Position numbers and translations under genes: made by a program
Source of the DNA: Fibrobacter succinogenes
GTDB taxonomy: Bacteria; Fibrobacterota; Fibrobacteria; Fibrobacterales; Fibrobacteraceae
Reading direction: 5' to 3'
NCBI RefSeq assembly: GCF_902779965.1
Contig: NZ_CACZDK010000026.1
Location: 1-64,000, forward strand
DNA: 64,000 bases
In this document: piece after piece, positions 52,987 through 62,500 of the stretch
Layout: every line of letters starts with the position of its first letter
Numbering within the stretch: the first letter of the stretch is position 1
Notes under the pieces: model-generated
Database searches by the model: none
The model's input: the letters and a program-made list of their open reading frames with translations, nothing else
Told to the model about the DNA's origin: nothing

Positions 52987-54327
52987 ATGTCTCAGTTTAA
53001 CGCTCATTTCAGAAACATCAACGGCGACGATACCTACCCGCTGACCGACGTCATTTACCGCAGCAAGGTGGACGGTAGCCTGCTCGAAGTCGAACACGAC
53101 CGCGCAGCGCTCGCCAGCCGCAGCCCCGAAGAATGGAAGAAGCTCTTTGCCGAACGCCGCATGAGCTTTAAGCCCGAAGACATGAGCGGTATCTGGAGCA
53201 AGCGTGAAATGGTGCTCCCGGACATTCCGGTCGAAGACATCGTCACCATGCGCGAAGGCTGGAGCCCGCTCTTTGATGCCGCTCCGCTCGCAAAAGATCT
53301 TGGCATCGGAAGCCTCAAGGTAAAACTCTGCGGCAACTCCCATACAGGTAGCTTCAAGGACCTCGGCATGACAGTTCTCGTCAGCCAAGTGAACCACATC
53401 ATCAAGAAGAATATCCACCCGATCGACGCTGTTGCTTGCGCTTCTACCGGCGACACCTCTGCAGCCCTCAGCGCCTACTGCGCCAAGGCAGGCATCCCGT
53501 CTATCGTGTTCCTCCCGGCCGGCAAGACCAGCACCGCTCAGCTCATCCAGCCGATTTCTAACGGCAGCATCGTGCTCGCACTCGACACCGACTTTGACGG
53601 TTGCATGAAGATTGTCCAGGAAGTCACGAAGGACAACCGCATTTACCTCGCCAACTCCATGAACAGCCTCCGCGTTGAAGGCCAGAAGACGATTTCTCCG
53701 GAAATCTGCCAGGAACTCGGCTGGACCGTTCCTGACACAGTGATTATCCCGGGCGGAAACCTCGGTAACGTGAGCGCACTCGCCAAAGGCTTCGAAGACT
53801 GCAAGGCCATGGGCCTCATCGACCGCATCCCGCGCATCATCGTCGCTCAAGCCGAAAACGCAAACCCGTTCTACCGCGCCTATACACGCGGTTTTGACAA
53901 GCTCGAACCGGTTCAGGCCAAGAAGACCCTCGCATCTGCCATTCAGATCGGTAACCCCGTCAGCTACCCGAAGGCTGTTCGCGCAATCCAGAAGACAAAC
54001 GGCATGGTCGTAAGCGTCACTGAAGAAGAACTCGCAAACGCCGCTCACCGCGGCGACCGCATCGGTCTTTACTGCTGCCCGCACACGGGTGTCGCTCTCG
54101 GCGCACTCGAAAAACTTTGTGCAGAAGGCAAGATTGCAAAGGACGAAAACGTTGTCGTTATCAGCACGGCACACGGTCTCAAGTTCACAGAATTCAAGGT
54201 CGCCTATCACGAACAAAAGCTCGAAAACATCGCTAGCAAATATGCAAACCCGGTGTTCAAAGCCCCTGCTGAAATCGGCGCCGTCATGGACATCTTGAAG
54301 AAAGAAATGGCCGCCCGCCGTCGCTAA
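52987..54327 (+). CDS. thrC: Threonine synthase
   Basis: A 446-residue PLP enzyme. The Schiff-base lysine is K124 in HTGSFKDLGM. ASTGDTSAALSAYCAKAG and PGGNLGNVSAL are PLP phosphate contacts. It converts O-phosphohomoserine to threonine. The ATG at 52987 follows AGAGGAAATT. The TAA stop lies inside the stem of a hairpin that is repeated downstream. Confidence 0.92.
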   Translation: MSQFNAHFRNINGDDTYPLTDVIYRSKVDGSLLEVEHDRAALASRSPEEWKKLFAERRMSFKPEDMSGIWSKREMVLPDIPVEDIVTMREGWSPLFDAAPLAKDLGIGSLKVKLCGNSHTGSFKDLGMTVLVSQVNHIIKKNIHPIDAVACASTGDTSAALSAYCAKAGIPSIVFLPAGKTSTAQLIQPISNGSIVLALDTDFDGCMKIVQEVTKDNRIYLANSMNSLRVEGQKTISPEICQELGWTVPDTVIIPGGNLGNVSALAKGFEDCKAMGLIDRIPRIIVAQAENANPFYRAYTRGFDKLEPVQAKKTLASAIQIGNPVSYPKAVRAIQKTNGMVVSVTEEELANAAHRGDRIGLYCCPHTGVALGALEKLCAEGKIAKDENVVVISTAHGLKFTEFKVAYHEQKLENIASKYANPVFKAPAEIGAVMDILKKEMAARRR

Positions 54328-54407
54328 TGCGCAAGCATTAGCTCAATGGCCTTGAGCCGTCGCTAATGCATAAGCATTAGCCAATGGCATTAAGCTATTG
54401 CTAATGC
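54317..54407. repeat. Tandem hairpin repeat of the thrC end
   Basis: GCCGTCGCTAATGC, the last thrC codons plus stop, recurs at 54356 and as GCTATTGCTAATGC at 54394 (period 38-39). Each of the first two copies forms GCTAATGC-(GCAA or ATAA)-GCATTAGC. Confidence 0.8.
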
Positions 54408-54453
54408 GTCATCCTGAGCGGTCATAGACCGCGAAGGATCCAGTTACAATTCA

Positions 54454-54480
54454 CCCTCGACATCAGTCGAGGGTATTTTT
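54454..54480 (+). terminator. Terminator of thrC
   Basis: CCCTCGAC-ATCA-GTCGAGGG is followed by TATTTTT, a perfect 8-bp stem. Confidence 0.85.
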
Positions 54481-54504
54481 ATGCTTCAAAAAGCCTTCGC
54501 AGTA

Positions 54505-54665
54505 GCGTGCAAAACGAGAGTCGCGGGCGACTGGTTGACGCTTACAGCGTCAGTTCTTCGGCTCACAAATAGAAAACATAATGTTTTCTGCTTGCTTCGC
54601 CTTGTAGACTATGCAGGCGCACATGACCGAGTGAAGCCGCTGACGCCGTAGGCGTCCACTCCGAG
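54505..54665 (+). ncRNA. Structured repeat element, copy D (diverged, longer)
   Basis: It shares ACGAGAGTCGCGGGC (54513) and GCACATGACCGAG (54619) with copies B and C. Added hairpins are GACGCT-TAC-AGCGTC (54537), AGAAAACA-TAA-TGTTTTCT (54571) and GACGCC-GTA-GGCGTC (54642). GCGTCAG (54547) can pair with CTGACGC (54640), enclosing the middle. Transcription is not shown. Confidence 0.5.
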
Positions 54666-54715
54666 CTGGGACCCCTCCAGCATAAATTTTTAAAAATCTT
54701 TTTTATACAAAAAGA

Positions 54716-54740
54716 GAAAGGGCTCTAAAAGAGCCCTTTC
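54716..54740 (-). terminator. Strong hairpin, likely minus-strand terminator
   Basis: GAAAGGGCTCT-AAA-AGAGCCCTTTC is a perfect 11-bp stem. On the minus strand it is followed by TCTTTTTG, but it lies about 250 bases beyond the nearest minus-strand stop. Confidence 0.6.
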
Positions 54741-54757
54741 CTAAGAAGGAGAAAATA

Positions 54758-54832
54758 TTGAGCGGTTTCCAGAACCTTGAACCTATCAGGAGGGGAGCAA
54801 TGATAAAGTCGTTTCAGGATTTACCTTTCTAA
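54758..54832 (+). CDS. Possible small ORF of 24 residues
   Basis: A TTG start seven bases after AAGGAG opens a 24-codon frame (SGFQNLEPIRRGAMIKSFQ, ending DLPF). An internal ATG at 54800 in the same frame has its own AGGAGGGG. Two good ribosome-binding sites on one short frame are unusual, but no homologue is known to me. The rest of 54833-54990 shows nothing. Confidence 0.25.
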   Translation: MSGFQNLEPIRRGAMIKSFQDLPF

Positions 54833-54990
54833 CCATTCTCAACGCTCTAAATATACCAATTTGATAAGGGCTCGGTTCTTTCCTTTTTCTTATTTCTTCA
54901 CTCAATAAAATTTACCTTTTCAACTTCCATGCTCAATGTTAATTTTTTTTATCCTAACATTGGAACAACCGAAGTTAGTACAAAGTAATT

Positions 54991-56298
54991 CTATTCTTCT
55001 CTGAAGACGATTTTGCACTTCGGAACAAAGCGGAAACCACCACGACGGTGACGTTCAATTTCGAAGTACTTCTTTACGCCTTCGCTCGGATGATCCGGAT
55101 CGTCGGAGCCATTGATATGGGCTATGACGCGGTTCAACCTGCTCTCGAAGTTCGGGCGAAGCGGGTCCATGCAAATAGCCGGATCGCGCTTGAACTCGCG
55201 GTTCTCGTATTCTTCACGGCCAGTCACCGTGTATTCACGGAGAAGGTTGCGGAGGATACGTGCCGGAACGTTACGCATAAGGTGTTTGCTGTTCACAGAA
55301 ATCGAGTCATCACTCTTATAATAAACTATCGTAACAGAATCGTTCATGGCATCGAGCAACTGTTCATGAGCCTTCTGGATCGGAGCCCATGCAGCAAATT
55401 CCTGCTTCACCACAGAGCTCATGAGCTTGAGGAACGGTTCAGAAGCATTCACATTTGCCTTGAAGTTGAATTCAAGAATATAAGCCGGGGCACCGTAGAA
55501 ACAATCCTTTTCGATAAGGAGCGCACCGGTCTTCGGGTCGCGGATGTCCACCAGAGAGCGGACGCAACCAATGCTCTTTTCGACTTCATTCTTCCATTCA
55601 AGGTTGTGTTCCTTGATGCAATCGTTAAACGTTGCATGGCGGCCCACCAATTCACCCTTGATATAGACCCCACCGTCATCCTTCATTTCAGCGGGAACTC
55701 TGTTTTCAAGAGCTTCGATAAACGACGTCTGTGTGGCTAGGTAGCTAATGTTTTCATATGCCGGAGTGTTCAAGAGAAGAGGTCCGATGTTGATCATGCT
55801 GCGAATCCAACGCATGGGGTTCGCGGCAAGCACACCCGGAGTCTCGAACTGGAAGGTGAAGTCCACCCTGCGATTTCCGTCAATAATTTCGTTACGAAGA
55901 ATGTTGGATTTCGTAAGGAAAGGATAACGTTTTGGAATGATTTCAAGGCAGAGTTCACGGGCATCTTCAGCCGAGTAGAACGAAGAGACAAACGGCAAGT
56001 AAGAGCGGAGCACGCTACGAGCAGGAACTGCTTCAAATGCGGCACAACGCTTTACGATACGATCGATAAAATCATCTGGATTTTCGCCGCGTTCGTACAA
56101 CCATGCGACGATGTTGTCCATTATGAATCGGTAAGCGCTTTCATCTACGTAAGAATCTTCGAAGTACAAATCATTTAGAAGTTTCACGTTGAATCGCGAA
56201 TCTCGTTTGACCAAGGTCAAAATGTCCTTGACCGGGTAAGACATCAGTAATTCAATGTGTGCTAGCTGAAGGAATAGATTTGAAACCATTTCACTCAC
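54991..56298 (-). CDS. Conserved-looking protein, unknown function
   Basis: A 435-residue soluble protein without signal peptide. It is charged, with helical stretches (KDILTLVKRDSRFNVKLLND) and a C-terminal basic part (ERHRRGGFRFVPKCKIVF). I recognise no motif. The GTG at 56298 is taken as given; the ATG at 56289 is nearer to normal spacing after GAGG and equally possible. It is divergent from mutL. Codon use is like the housekeeping genes, so it is probably core rather than acquired. Confidence 0.7.
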   Translation of the reverse strand: MSEMVSNLFLQLAHIELLMSYPVKDILTLVKRDSRFNVKLLNDLYFEDSYVDESAYRFIMDNIVAWLYERGENPDDFIDRIVKRCAAFEAVPARSVLRSYLPFVSSFYSAEDARELCLEIIPKRYPFLTKSNILRNEIIDGNRRVDFTFQFETPGVLAANPMRWIRSMINIGPLLLNTPAYENISYLATQTSFIEALENRVPAEMKDDGGVYIKGELVGRHATFNDCIKEHNLEWKNEVEKSIGCVRSLVDIRDPKTGALLIEKDCFYGAPAYILEFNFKANVNASEPFLKLMSSVVKQEFAAWAPIQKAHEQLLDAMNDSVTIVYYKSDDSISVNSKHLMRNVPARILRNLLREYTVTGREEYENREFKRDPAICMDPLRPNFESRLNRVIAHINGSDDPDHPSEGVKKYFEIERHRRGGFRFVPKCKIVFREE

Positions 56299-56389
56299 CT
56301 CACTTGTTCATAAAAATTCATTAGCTATATTTATAATATAGCAATCAATTATTAAATAACTACGAAAAAGCTACATATAAAAGCGAAAA
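56299..56389. promoter_or_regulatory. Divergent promoter region with palindrome GCTATAT...ATATAGC
   Basis: GCTATAT-TTATA-ATATAGC (about 56324-56342) is a perfect inverted repeat containing TATAAT. TACATATA lies at 56372, close to the mutL ATG, which has no ribosome-binding site. Confidence 0.4.
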
Positions 56390-58372
56390 ATGGCTGAAAT
56401 TCACCTTTTATCCGATGAAATCATCAATAAAATTGCTGCTGGCGAGGTCATAGAACGTCCAGCATCGGCTGTCAAAGAGCTTATTGAGAACGCAATCGAC
56501 GCCGGAGCAACCCGAATTCAAGTCCAAATCGAACAAGGTGGAAAGAAAAAAATCCAGGTCACTGACAATGGAAAAGGCATGGGAAATGCCGATCTGGAAC
56601 TTTGTTTTTTGCGCCATACTACATCCAAACTAACAAGCGCAGATGACTTATTCCACCTCCAGACAAACGGTTTCCGTGGTGAAGCTGTCGCCTCTATCGC
56701 CGCAGTTTCTAAGCTGACAATTACAAGCGCCACGCAAGATGGCGAAAGCGGCCGCATTGTCGTCAAGGGCGGAGAAGTCATCGAAAAAGAAGATATCCAG
56801 GCAAGCCGCGGCACGACATTCCTCGTCGAAGACCTTTTTTATAACACGCCCGTGCGTCGCACATTCCTCGGTAGCGAAACATCGGAATGTTCTCGTATAT
56901 TAGATATAGTCATCAAGACCGCCATTTCGCATCCGGAAATCCGCTTTGACTATAAAGTCGGCGATAGAACCGTTTTCACAGGCGTTCCAGGCGAGCTCCG
57001 CAGCCGCATTGCCGAAGCCATCGGCTCCAAAGTCGCCAAAGGCTTATTGCCCGTCGATTACACCGAAGCGGGCGTCCATGTTTCGGGCTACATTTCCCCG
57101 ACAACAGAGACAAACGGTAAACGCAATCACCAATTTTTATTCATGCGAAACCGCCCCATCGAAAACAAGATGGTAAGCAAGGCGGTCTCGCAAGCTTACG
57201 AGCCGTACGGAGCGCAGTGCAAGCCCGTTACCGTGTTGTTCCTCGACATGCCCGACATGGAATTCGATATTAACGTACACCCGGCCAAACGCGAAGTCCG
57301 ATTCGCAAACGGCAACTTGGTATTCCTCGTCGTGACGCATGCTATCCGCGATACATTCACCAAAGATTTAGAAGCGAACTCGCCATTCATCGACTTGAGC
57401 GATGAATTTATGGGAAAACCGACGCAGTCCACGTCAACACAGCAGGCGCCATTCGCACAGTCTAGTTTTGCGCAGCCATCAACGCAGCCTTCCTTTGCGC
57501 AATCGTCAAACGCAGAAAACGATTTGTCTTGGGAATCGCAACCGAGCGCCGCGGCACATACCTCCGCGCCATCCTCGTTTACACAACCAAGCTTTGCTCA
57601 GCCGAACTTCGCTAGCACAGTGCCTACAAGCAAGCCTTACTCACAACCGCCCAAAGCGACAAGTTCTCTTTCGGATAAAAAATCCAAGTACAACGTGAGC
57701 GACGACGTTCAGGACTTGTTTTCGCTCCCCGAGTACGGCAAGATTATTTCGCTGGAACCGGACCTCACGAAGCCCACGCCACCGCGCGAAACGCCTTGGG
57801 CGCCGCCATCATTCTTCCAAATTGCAAACACATACATTGCAGGAGAAGATTCCAACGGCCTCTTGATTATCGACCAGCACGCCGCCCACACGCGAGTGCT
57901 CTTTGAACAAGCGATGGAATCGCTCCAGAACAATATTTCTCAAGATAGCCAAGAGCTCTTGTTTCCGGAACTGATCGATCTCTCTAAGCAAGAAAAAGAA
58001 ATTTTCCGAAACGTCGATGAACAACTCCGCAAGCTGGGATTTTTCGTCGAACCGTTTGGCGGCGACACGTACCAAATCCGCTCCATTCCGAGTGCGCTCC
58101 CGCTTTCGCGTGCGGCAAAAGCAGTTCACGACTTCTTGAACGATGTCGATGAAAACGATACCAAGAACGACATGGTCAAATTCCAAGAAGCCATTGCAAA
58201 ATCTTGGGCCAAGACAAACGCTTACCAAGCCGGCGACAAACTCAAGCCCGAAGAAATTACAGCGCTTGTAAGTCAGTTGATGATTACGCAGGACCCGCTC
58301 AAGTCACCCTTCGGAAGTCCCACGCTCATGCGTTTAACGCTTGACGAACTGAGCAAGAAATTCAGACACTAG
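56390..58372 (+). CDS. mutL: DNA mismatch repair protein MutL
   Basis: A 660-residue MutL. The GHKL ATPase motifs are KELIENAIDAGA, DNGKGM and TNGFRGEAVASI. FRNRPIENK-like FMRNRPIENKM and HPAKREVRF close the N-terminal half. The linker (about 345-440) is rich in Ser, Gln and Pro with FAQPS repeats. In the C-terminal domain, where endonuclease-active MutL proteins have DQHA(x)2E, this one reads DQHAAHTR, so the key glutamate is Thr. Its 3' end overlaps lpxB by 39 bases, tail to tail. Confidence 0.95.
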   Translation: MAEIHLLSDEIINKIAAGEVIERPASAVKELIENAIDAGATRIQVQIEQGGKKKIQVTDNGKGMGNADLELCFLRHTTSKLTSADDLFHLQTNGFRGEAVASIAAVSKLTITSATQDGESGRIVVKGGEVIEKEDIQASRGTTFLVEDLFYNTPVRRTFLGSETSECSRILDIVIKTAISHPEIRFDYKVGDRTVFTGVPGELRSRIAEAIGSKVAKGLLPVDYTEAGVHVSGYISPTTETNGKRNHQFLFMRNRPIENKMVSKAVSQAYEPYGAQCKPVTVLFLDMPDMEFDINVHPAKREVRFANGNLVFLVVTHAIRDTFTKDLEANSPFIDLSDEFMGKPTQSTSTQQAPFAQSSFAQPSTQPSFAQSSNAENDLSWESQPSAAAHTSAPSSFTQPSFAQPNFASTVPTSKPYSQPPKATSSLSDKKSKYNVSDDVQDLFSLPEYGKIISLEPDLTKPTPPRETPWAPPSFFQIANTYIAGEDSNGLLIIDQHAAHTRVLFEQAMESLQNNISQDSQELLFPELIDLSKQEKEIFRNVDEQLRKLGFFVEPFGGDTYQIRSIPSALPLSRAAKAVHDFLNDVDENDTKNDMVKFQEAIAKSWAKTNAYQAGDKLKPEEITALVSQLMITQDPLKSPFGSPTLMRLTLDELSKKFRH

Positions 58373-59500
58373 TTCACTAGAGGTCTTGCCGACATCTAGA
58401 ATTTTACGGAGACGGAAAGCTATTTCGTCAACGGTTCCGATATCTTGCTGGAACAAGGCATCGACAATAGCTGTAGCCATTCGATCGTTCATCTTATGGC
58501 GAATAATAAATTCCGGTGTCACGCCACAGCCAAAGATGGCATTCGGTAACGACAGATATTCGGACTTGACCAACAGCTTTCCCATTGCATAAGTCAAAAA
58601 GTCCGGTACAACGCATGCCGCAAACGGAATCGCGGCACAAGCCATTTCAAGCGTACTTGTACCAAACGAGGTAATCGCCGCCGCATATGCCGAATAGAAA
58701 TTCATGCGGTCACTCAAACGTTTGGGCGCAACCACAACCTTTAACCAACTCGGTAAACGCCCATTATAAAGTTTTTCAAGAGCGACCAAAAGCGGAACTT
58801 CCAAATGTTCACGCGATGCAACAACCGCGACATCTGGAAGCGGGCCAAAATTGTATTCTGCGCATATATTGCGGTATTTTTCGGCAACCTTGACAAAAGA
58901 CGGCAGATTGCGCAAAGCGCTTGTACGGCGGCTTCCCGGCAAAAGTAACATATCGGACTTGGGCTCGACACGATCAAACGCCCAGCCCGTTATAGGGTGC
59001 TTGAGTCGAATCGTATCGCAGCCCATTCGCTTGTACGCATAAGCTTCGATGTCAAAGAACACGGCCAAACGAATATTGCTAGCCTGCTTGAACAAACTCG
59101 CCCGCTTGGATTTCCAGGCCCACACTTGCGGAGGCGCCACGTAAAGCATGGGTTTGCCCCACTTTTTGGCAAGGGCCGCAAGCCGCATATTAAAACCCGG
59201 ATAATCAATAGCTATTATACCCAGGCACTTTTTCGATTCCGCCGCATCGCTCAAAACTTCAAAAACATTCTTTAACGAGAAATATTTGGGGACTACATCG
59301 CCGACGCCCGACACCGGGAGTTCGTTGTAATCCCACAAGGGATGAAGCCCTTTCTCCTGCATCAACGGGCCACCAAGACCAATGACCTTGAAGCCAAGAT
59401 TGACCGCCGTCGAGACCATCTCGGCGCCAATCATGTCACCGGAATCCTCTCCTGCGCAGAAGAGGATGTAAGGAGAGTTTTCTTCGTTAACGTTTTGCAC
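58334..59500 (-). CDS. lpxB: Lipid-A-disaccharide synthase
   Basis: A 388-residue GT19 enzyme: LFCAGEDSGDMIGAEM at the start, GIIAIDYPGFNMRLA, VAPPQVWAWKSKRA, and LLLPGSRRTSALRN. It joins UDP-2,3-diacylglucosamine and lipid X into the lipid A disaccharide, confirming a Gram-negative envelope with lipid A. The start lies inside the end of dnaE (14-base overlap), so it is translationally coupled to dnaE. No other lpx gene is in the window. Confidence 0.93.
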   Translation of the reverse strand: MQNVNEENSPYILFCAGEDSGDMIGAEMVSTAVNLGFKVIGLGGPLMQEKGLHPLWDYNELPVSGVGDVVPKYFSLKNVFEVLSDAAESKKCLGIIAIDYPGFNMRLAALAKKWGKPMLYVAPPQVWAWKSKRASLFKQASNIRLAVFFDIEAYAYKRMGCDTIRLKHPITGWAFDRVEPKSDMLLLPGSRRTSALRNLPSFVKVAEKYRNICAEYNFGPLPDVAVVASREHLEVPLLVALEKLYNGRLPSWLKVVVAPKRLSDRMNFYSAYAAAITSFGTSTLEMACAAIPFAACVVPDFLTYAMGKLLVKSEYLSLPNAIFGCGVTPEFIIRHKMNDRMATAIVDALFQQDIGTVDEIAFRLRKILDVGKTSSELVSEFLAQFVKR

Positions 59501-62500
59501 GATTCGATACCCAAACCTTCAGTGCGCCCAAATCGGTTCTGAGCCACTGCAACAAATCCTGAGTATATACAACTTTATATTTTTTTAAGAGAACGACATG
59601 TTCAAAACCAGATTCTGTCTCCAAATGGAACACAAATTCGCACCCACGGGAGTATTCGTCGGCCAAATTGGCCTTCATTTCGACCTCAAGCTTATCCAAA
59701 AACTCGTCCGTTAGCATTCCCGAGTATAGCGAAACATGAATATGGCTCACCATATCGCAACGGACTCTGTCTAGCTGGATGACTTCTTCGACGATAATTT
59801 GATAGCCATCGCGGTCGCGTTGCTGCTCCAAAACGCCCTTCACAAGAACGCGGTCATCAATCGAAACGGAATCGCGCAAACGCTCCCACACATCCTTCTT
59901 GAAGAACATTTCAACTTCGCCATGGAAGTCCTGGATAGCGCCAGAGCCAATCGTATCACCGCGCTTTGTTTCGATGGAGCGCATGCGAATAACGACACCA
60001 CCCACAACGACCGTATCGCCCACATAGCGAGTTATTTCATCTTCCGAAAGCGAGCAGCTCGTAAATCCCTGCAATTCCGGGCGGAACTCGTCCAGCGGAT
60101 GCCCAGAAAGGAACAAGCCTAGCACGCTGCGTTCCTTGTTGAGCATTTCCATCGCCGTCCATTCTTCGGCTTCTTCCAAGACTTCAGCAGTATTCGGCAT
60201 GGCAGCAGGGCCACCCAAGTCAAACAAGGAGACCTGGCCCTTCACCTTGTCTTCTTGACTGCGCATCGCAACTTCGAGAGCGCGGTCCACCGTTGCGCAT
60301 TGCACGGCACGGCTTCCCGGCAGGTCGTCCAAAGCGCCAGCCATGATCAAGCATTCCAAAACCTTTTTATTGAGCGGCGGACGCTTTTCCGGTTGCGCGG
60401 CCTGGTATTCCGTCACGCGTTTGCAGAAATCAAAGATGTCTTTGTAGATGCCACGGCGTTCACGTTCCGCGACCACATCTTCGACAACAGCAATACCCAC
60501 GTTGCGGATGCCCGCAAGGCCGTAAAGAATTTGACCTTTGGTATTGGCAGAGAATACACCCAACGACGTGTTGATGTTCGGCGACAAGACTTCAATGCCC
60601 AAGCGCTTGCATTCCAAAATGATGGTCACCGTATCTTCGGTCTTGCCCATCTTAGAGGTCATGGATGCGGCCATGTATTCCGGACCGTAATGCGTCTTGA
60701 GGTACGCCGTCTGGTAAGCAACGTAAGCGTAAGCAGCAGCGTGGCTCTTGTTAAATGCGTATCCGCAGAACGGGAGCACAGCGTCCCAGACTTTCTGGAT
60801 CATCGCCTTGTCGTAGCCCTTGTCCAAGCACTTCTGGAAGAACTCCGGTTCGAGCTTTGCCATCTTTTCCGGCATCTTCTTTGCCATGATACGGCGGATG
60901 TTGTCAGCACCACCCAGCGAATAACCACCCAGAATCTGGGCCAGTTTCATCACCTGTTCCTGATAAACGATAACGCCGTACGTTTCGCCAAGCACCTGCT
61001 CCAAGTCCGGATGGTAGCAGTCGATTTCTTCCTTACCGTTTTTACGCGCAATAAAGTGCGGAATCTGGTCAATCGGCCCCGGTCGGTACAGGGCATTCAT
61101 AGCGATAAGGTCAAAGATTCGCGTCGGCTTCAGTTCGCGCAGGTACTTCTGCATACCCGGAGATTCGAACTGGAACACCGTTGTGGTAAGACCCTTGCCC
61201 AAAAGATCGAACGTTGCCTTGTCATCAATCGGGATCTTATTCATCACCAGCTTGATGTTGCGGTTCTGTTCGACCATCTTCACCGTATCTTGAATGATGG
61301 ACAAGTTGATAAGCCCAAGGAAGTCCATCTTCAAAAGCCCGATGTCTTCGGCGTAGTGCTTATCGTACATCACCACCGGAGTATCTTCGGGCGCGGCACG
61401 ATACAAAGGCGCAAGGTTGTAAATCGGAGTCGGCGTAATCACCACGCCGCAAGCATGCACGCCCGTCTGGCGCGGCAAATCTTCAAGTCTTTTAGCAACG
61501 TCCCAAAGGTTCTGGTAGCTTGCGCGGCTGCCAATCATCGCCTGCAACGGTTCCGGGCTGTAACCATCTTCCAGGTTATTGCCCTTCTTGTCTTTACCCG
61601 TCCAGGCCTGCTTTAAGCTAAAGTTCAACGTGCGCTGCGGGAAGAGCTTCGTAATGGCCTTCGCTTCGGCAGGCGGAATCCCGAGCACGCGGGCCACGTC
61701 CGTAATCACCGCCTTCGACTTGAGCATGCCGTAGGTAATAATCTGGCCCACGCACTCCTTGCCGTACTTATCCGTCACGTACTGGATCACGCGGCCGCGG
61801 TCACGGTCTGCAAAGTCCGTATCGATATCCGGCATGGACACACGTTCCGGGTTCAGGAATCGTTCAAAAAGGAGATCGAATGTAAGCGGGTCAATGTCGG
61901 TAATACCGATGATGTAAGTGACCAGGGAACCAGCGGCAGAACCACGCCCCGGACCCACGGGAATACCGTGTTCACGAGACCAGTTGATGAAGTCCCAAAC
62001 AATGAGCAAGTAGCCTGCGACGTTCATGTTGCGGATACAGTTCAGTTCCTTGTACATGCGCTTGCCCACATCTGTTTCGTGAGCCGGGAACTTAAAATCT
62101 TCGTCGGGGAATCGCCACTTGAGGCGTTCATTGCAAAGGTGTGTGATATAGATATCGGCATCGCCACCCGGTTTGCACCAGCGATGCACATTTTTCTTCA
62201 AAGCCTTCTGGTCATCTTCATCAAAAAATTCCGGCTGCGACAAACGATCGATTTCGGCATTGTCTTCGTCGGTCAGCGCATCTTCGGCAACGCCTTTTTC
62301 GGCACAGTAATTTGCCTTGACCTTCTTTTTGCGGTCCTTGATAACGCCCTTGAGTTCGCGTTCACGCACAACCGGATATTCTGCATCGTATTCCGCCTTC
62401 ATGATGGATTTGATGCTCTGGTATTCATCCGAAGCAAGGAACTCATCAGGAATCTTGAAACGCGGCCAGAACTCGTCACCGATACCGGTTTTCACAGTAA

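Noticed and set aside
52954-54216. 420-codon minus-strand frame opposite thrC
   Set aside because: Shadow; thrC has the PLP lysine motif in the plus frame.
60255-61616. 453-codon plus-strand frames opposite dnaE
   Set aside because: Shadows of dnaE; same for 61968-63329.
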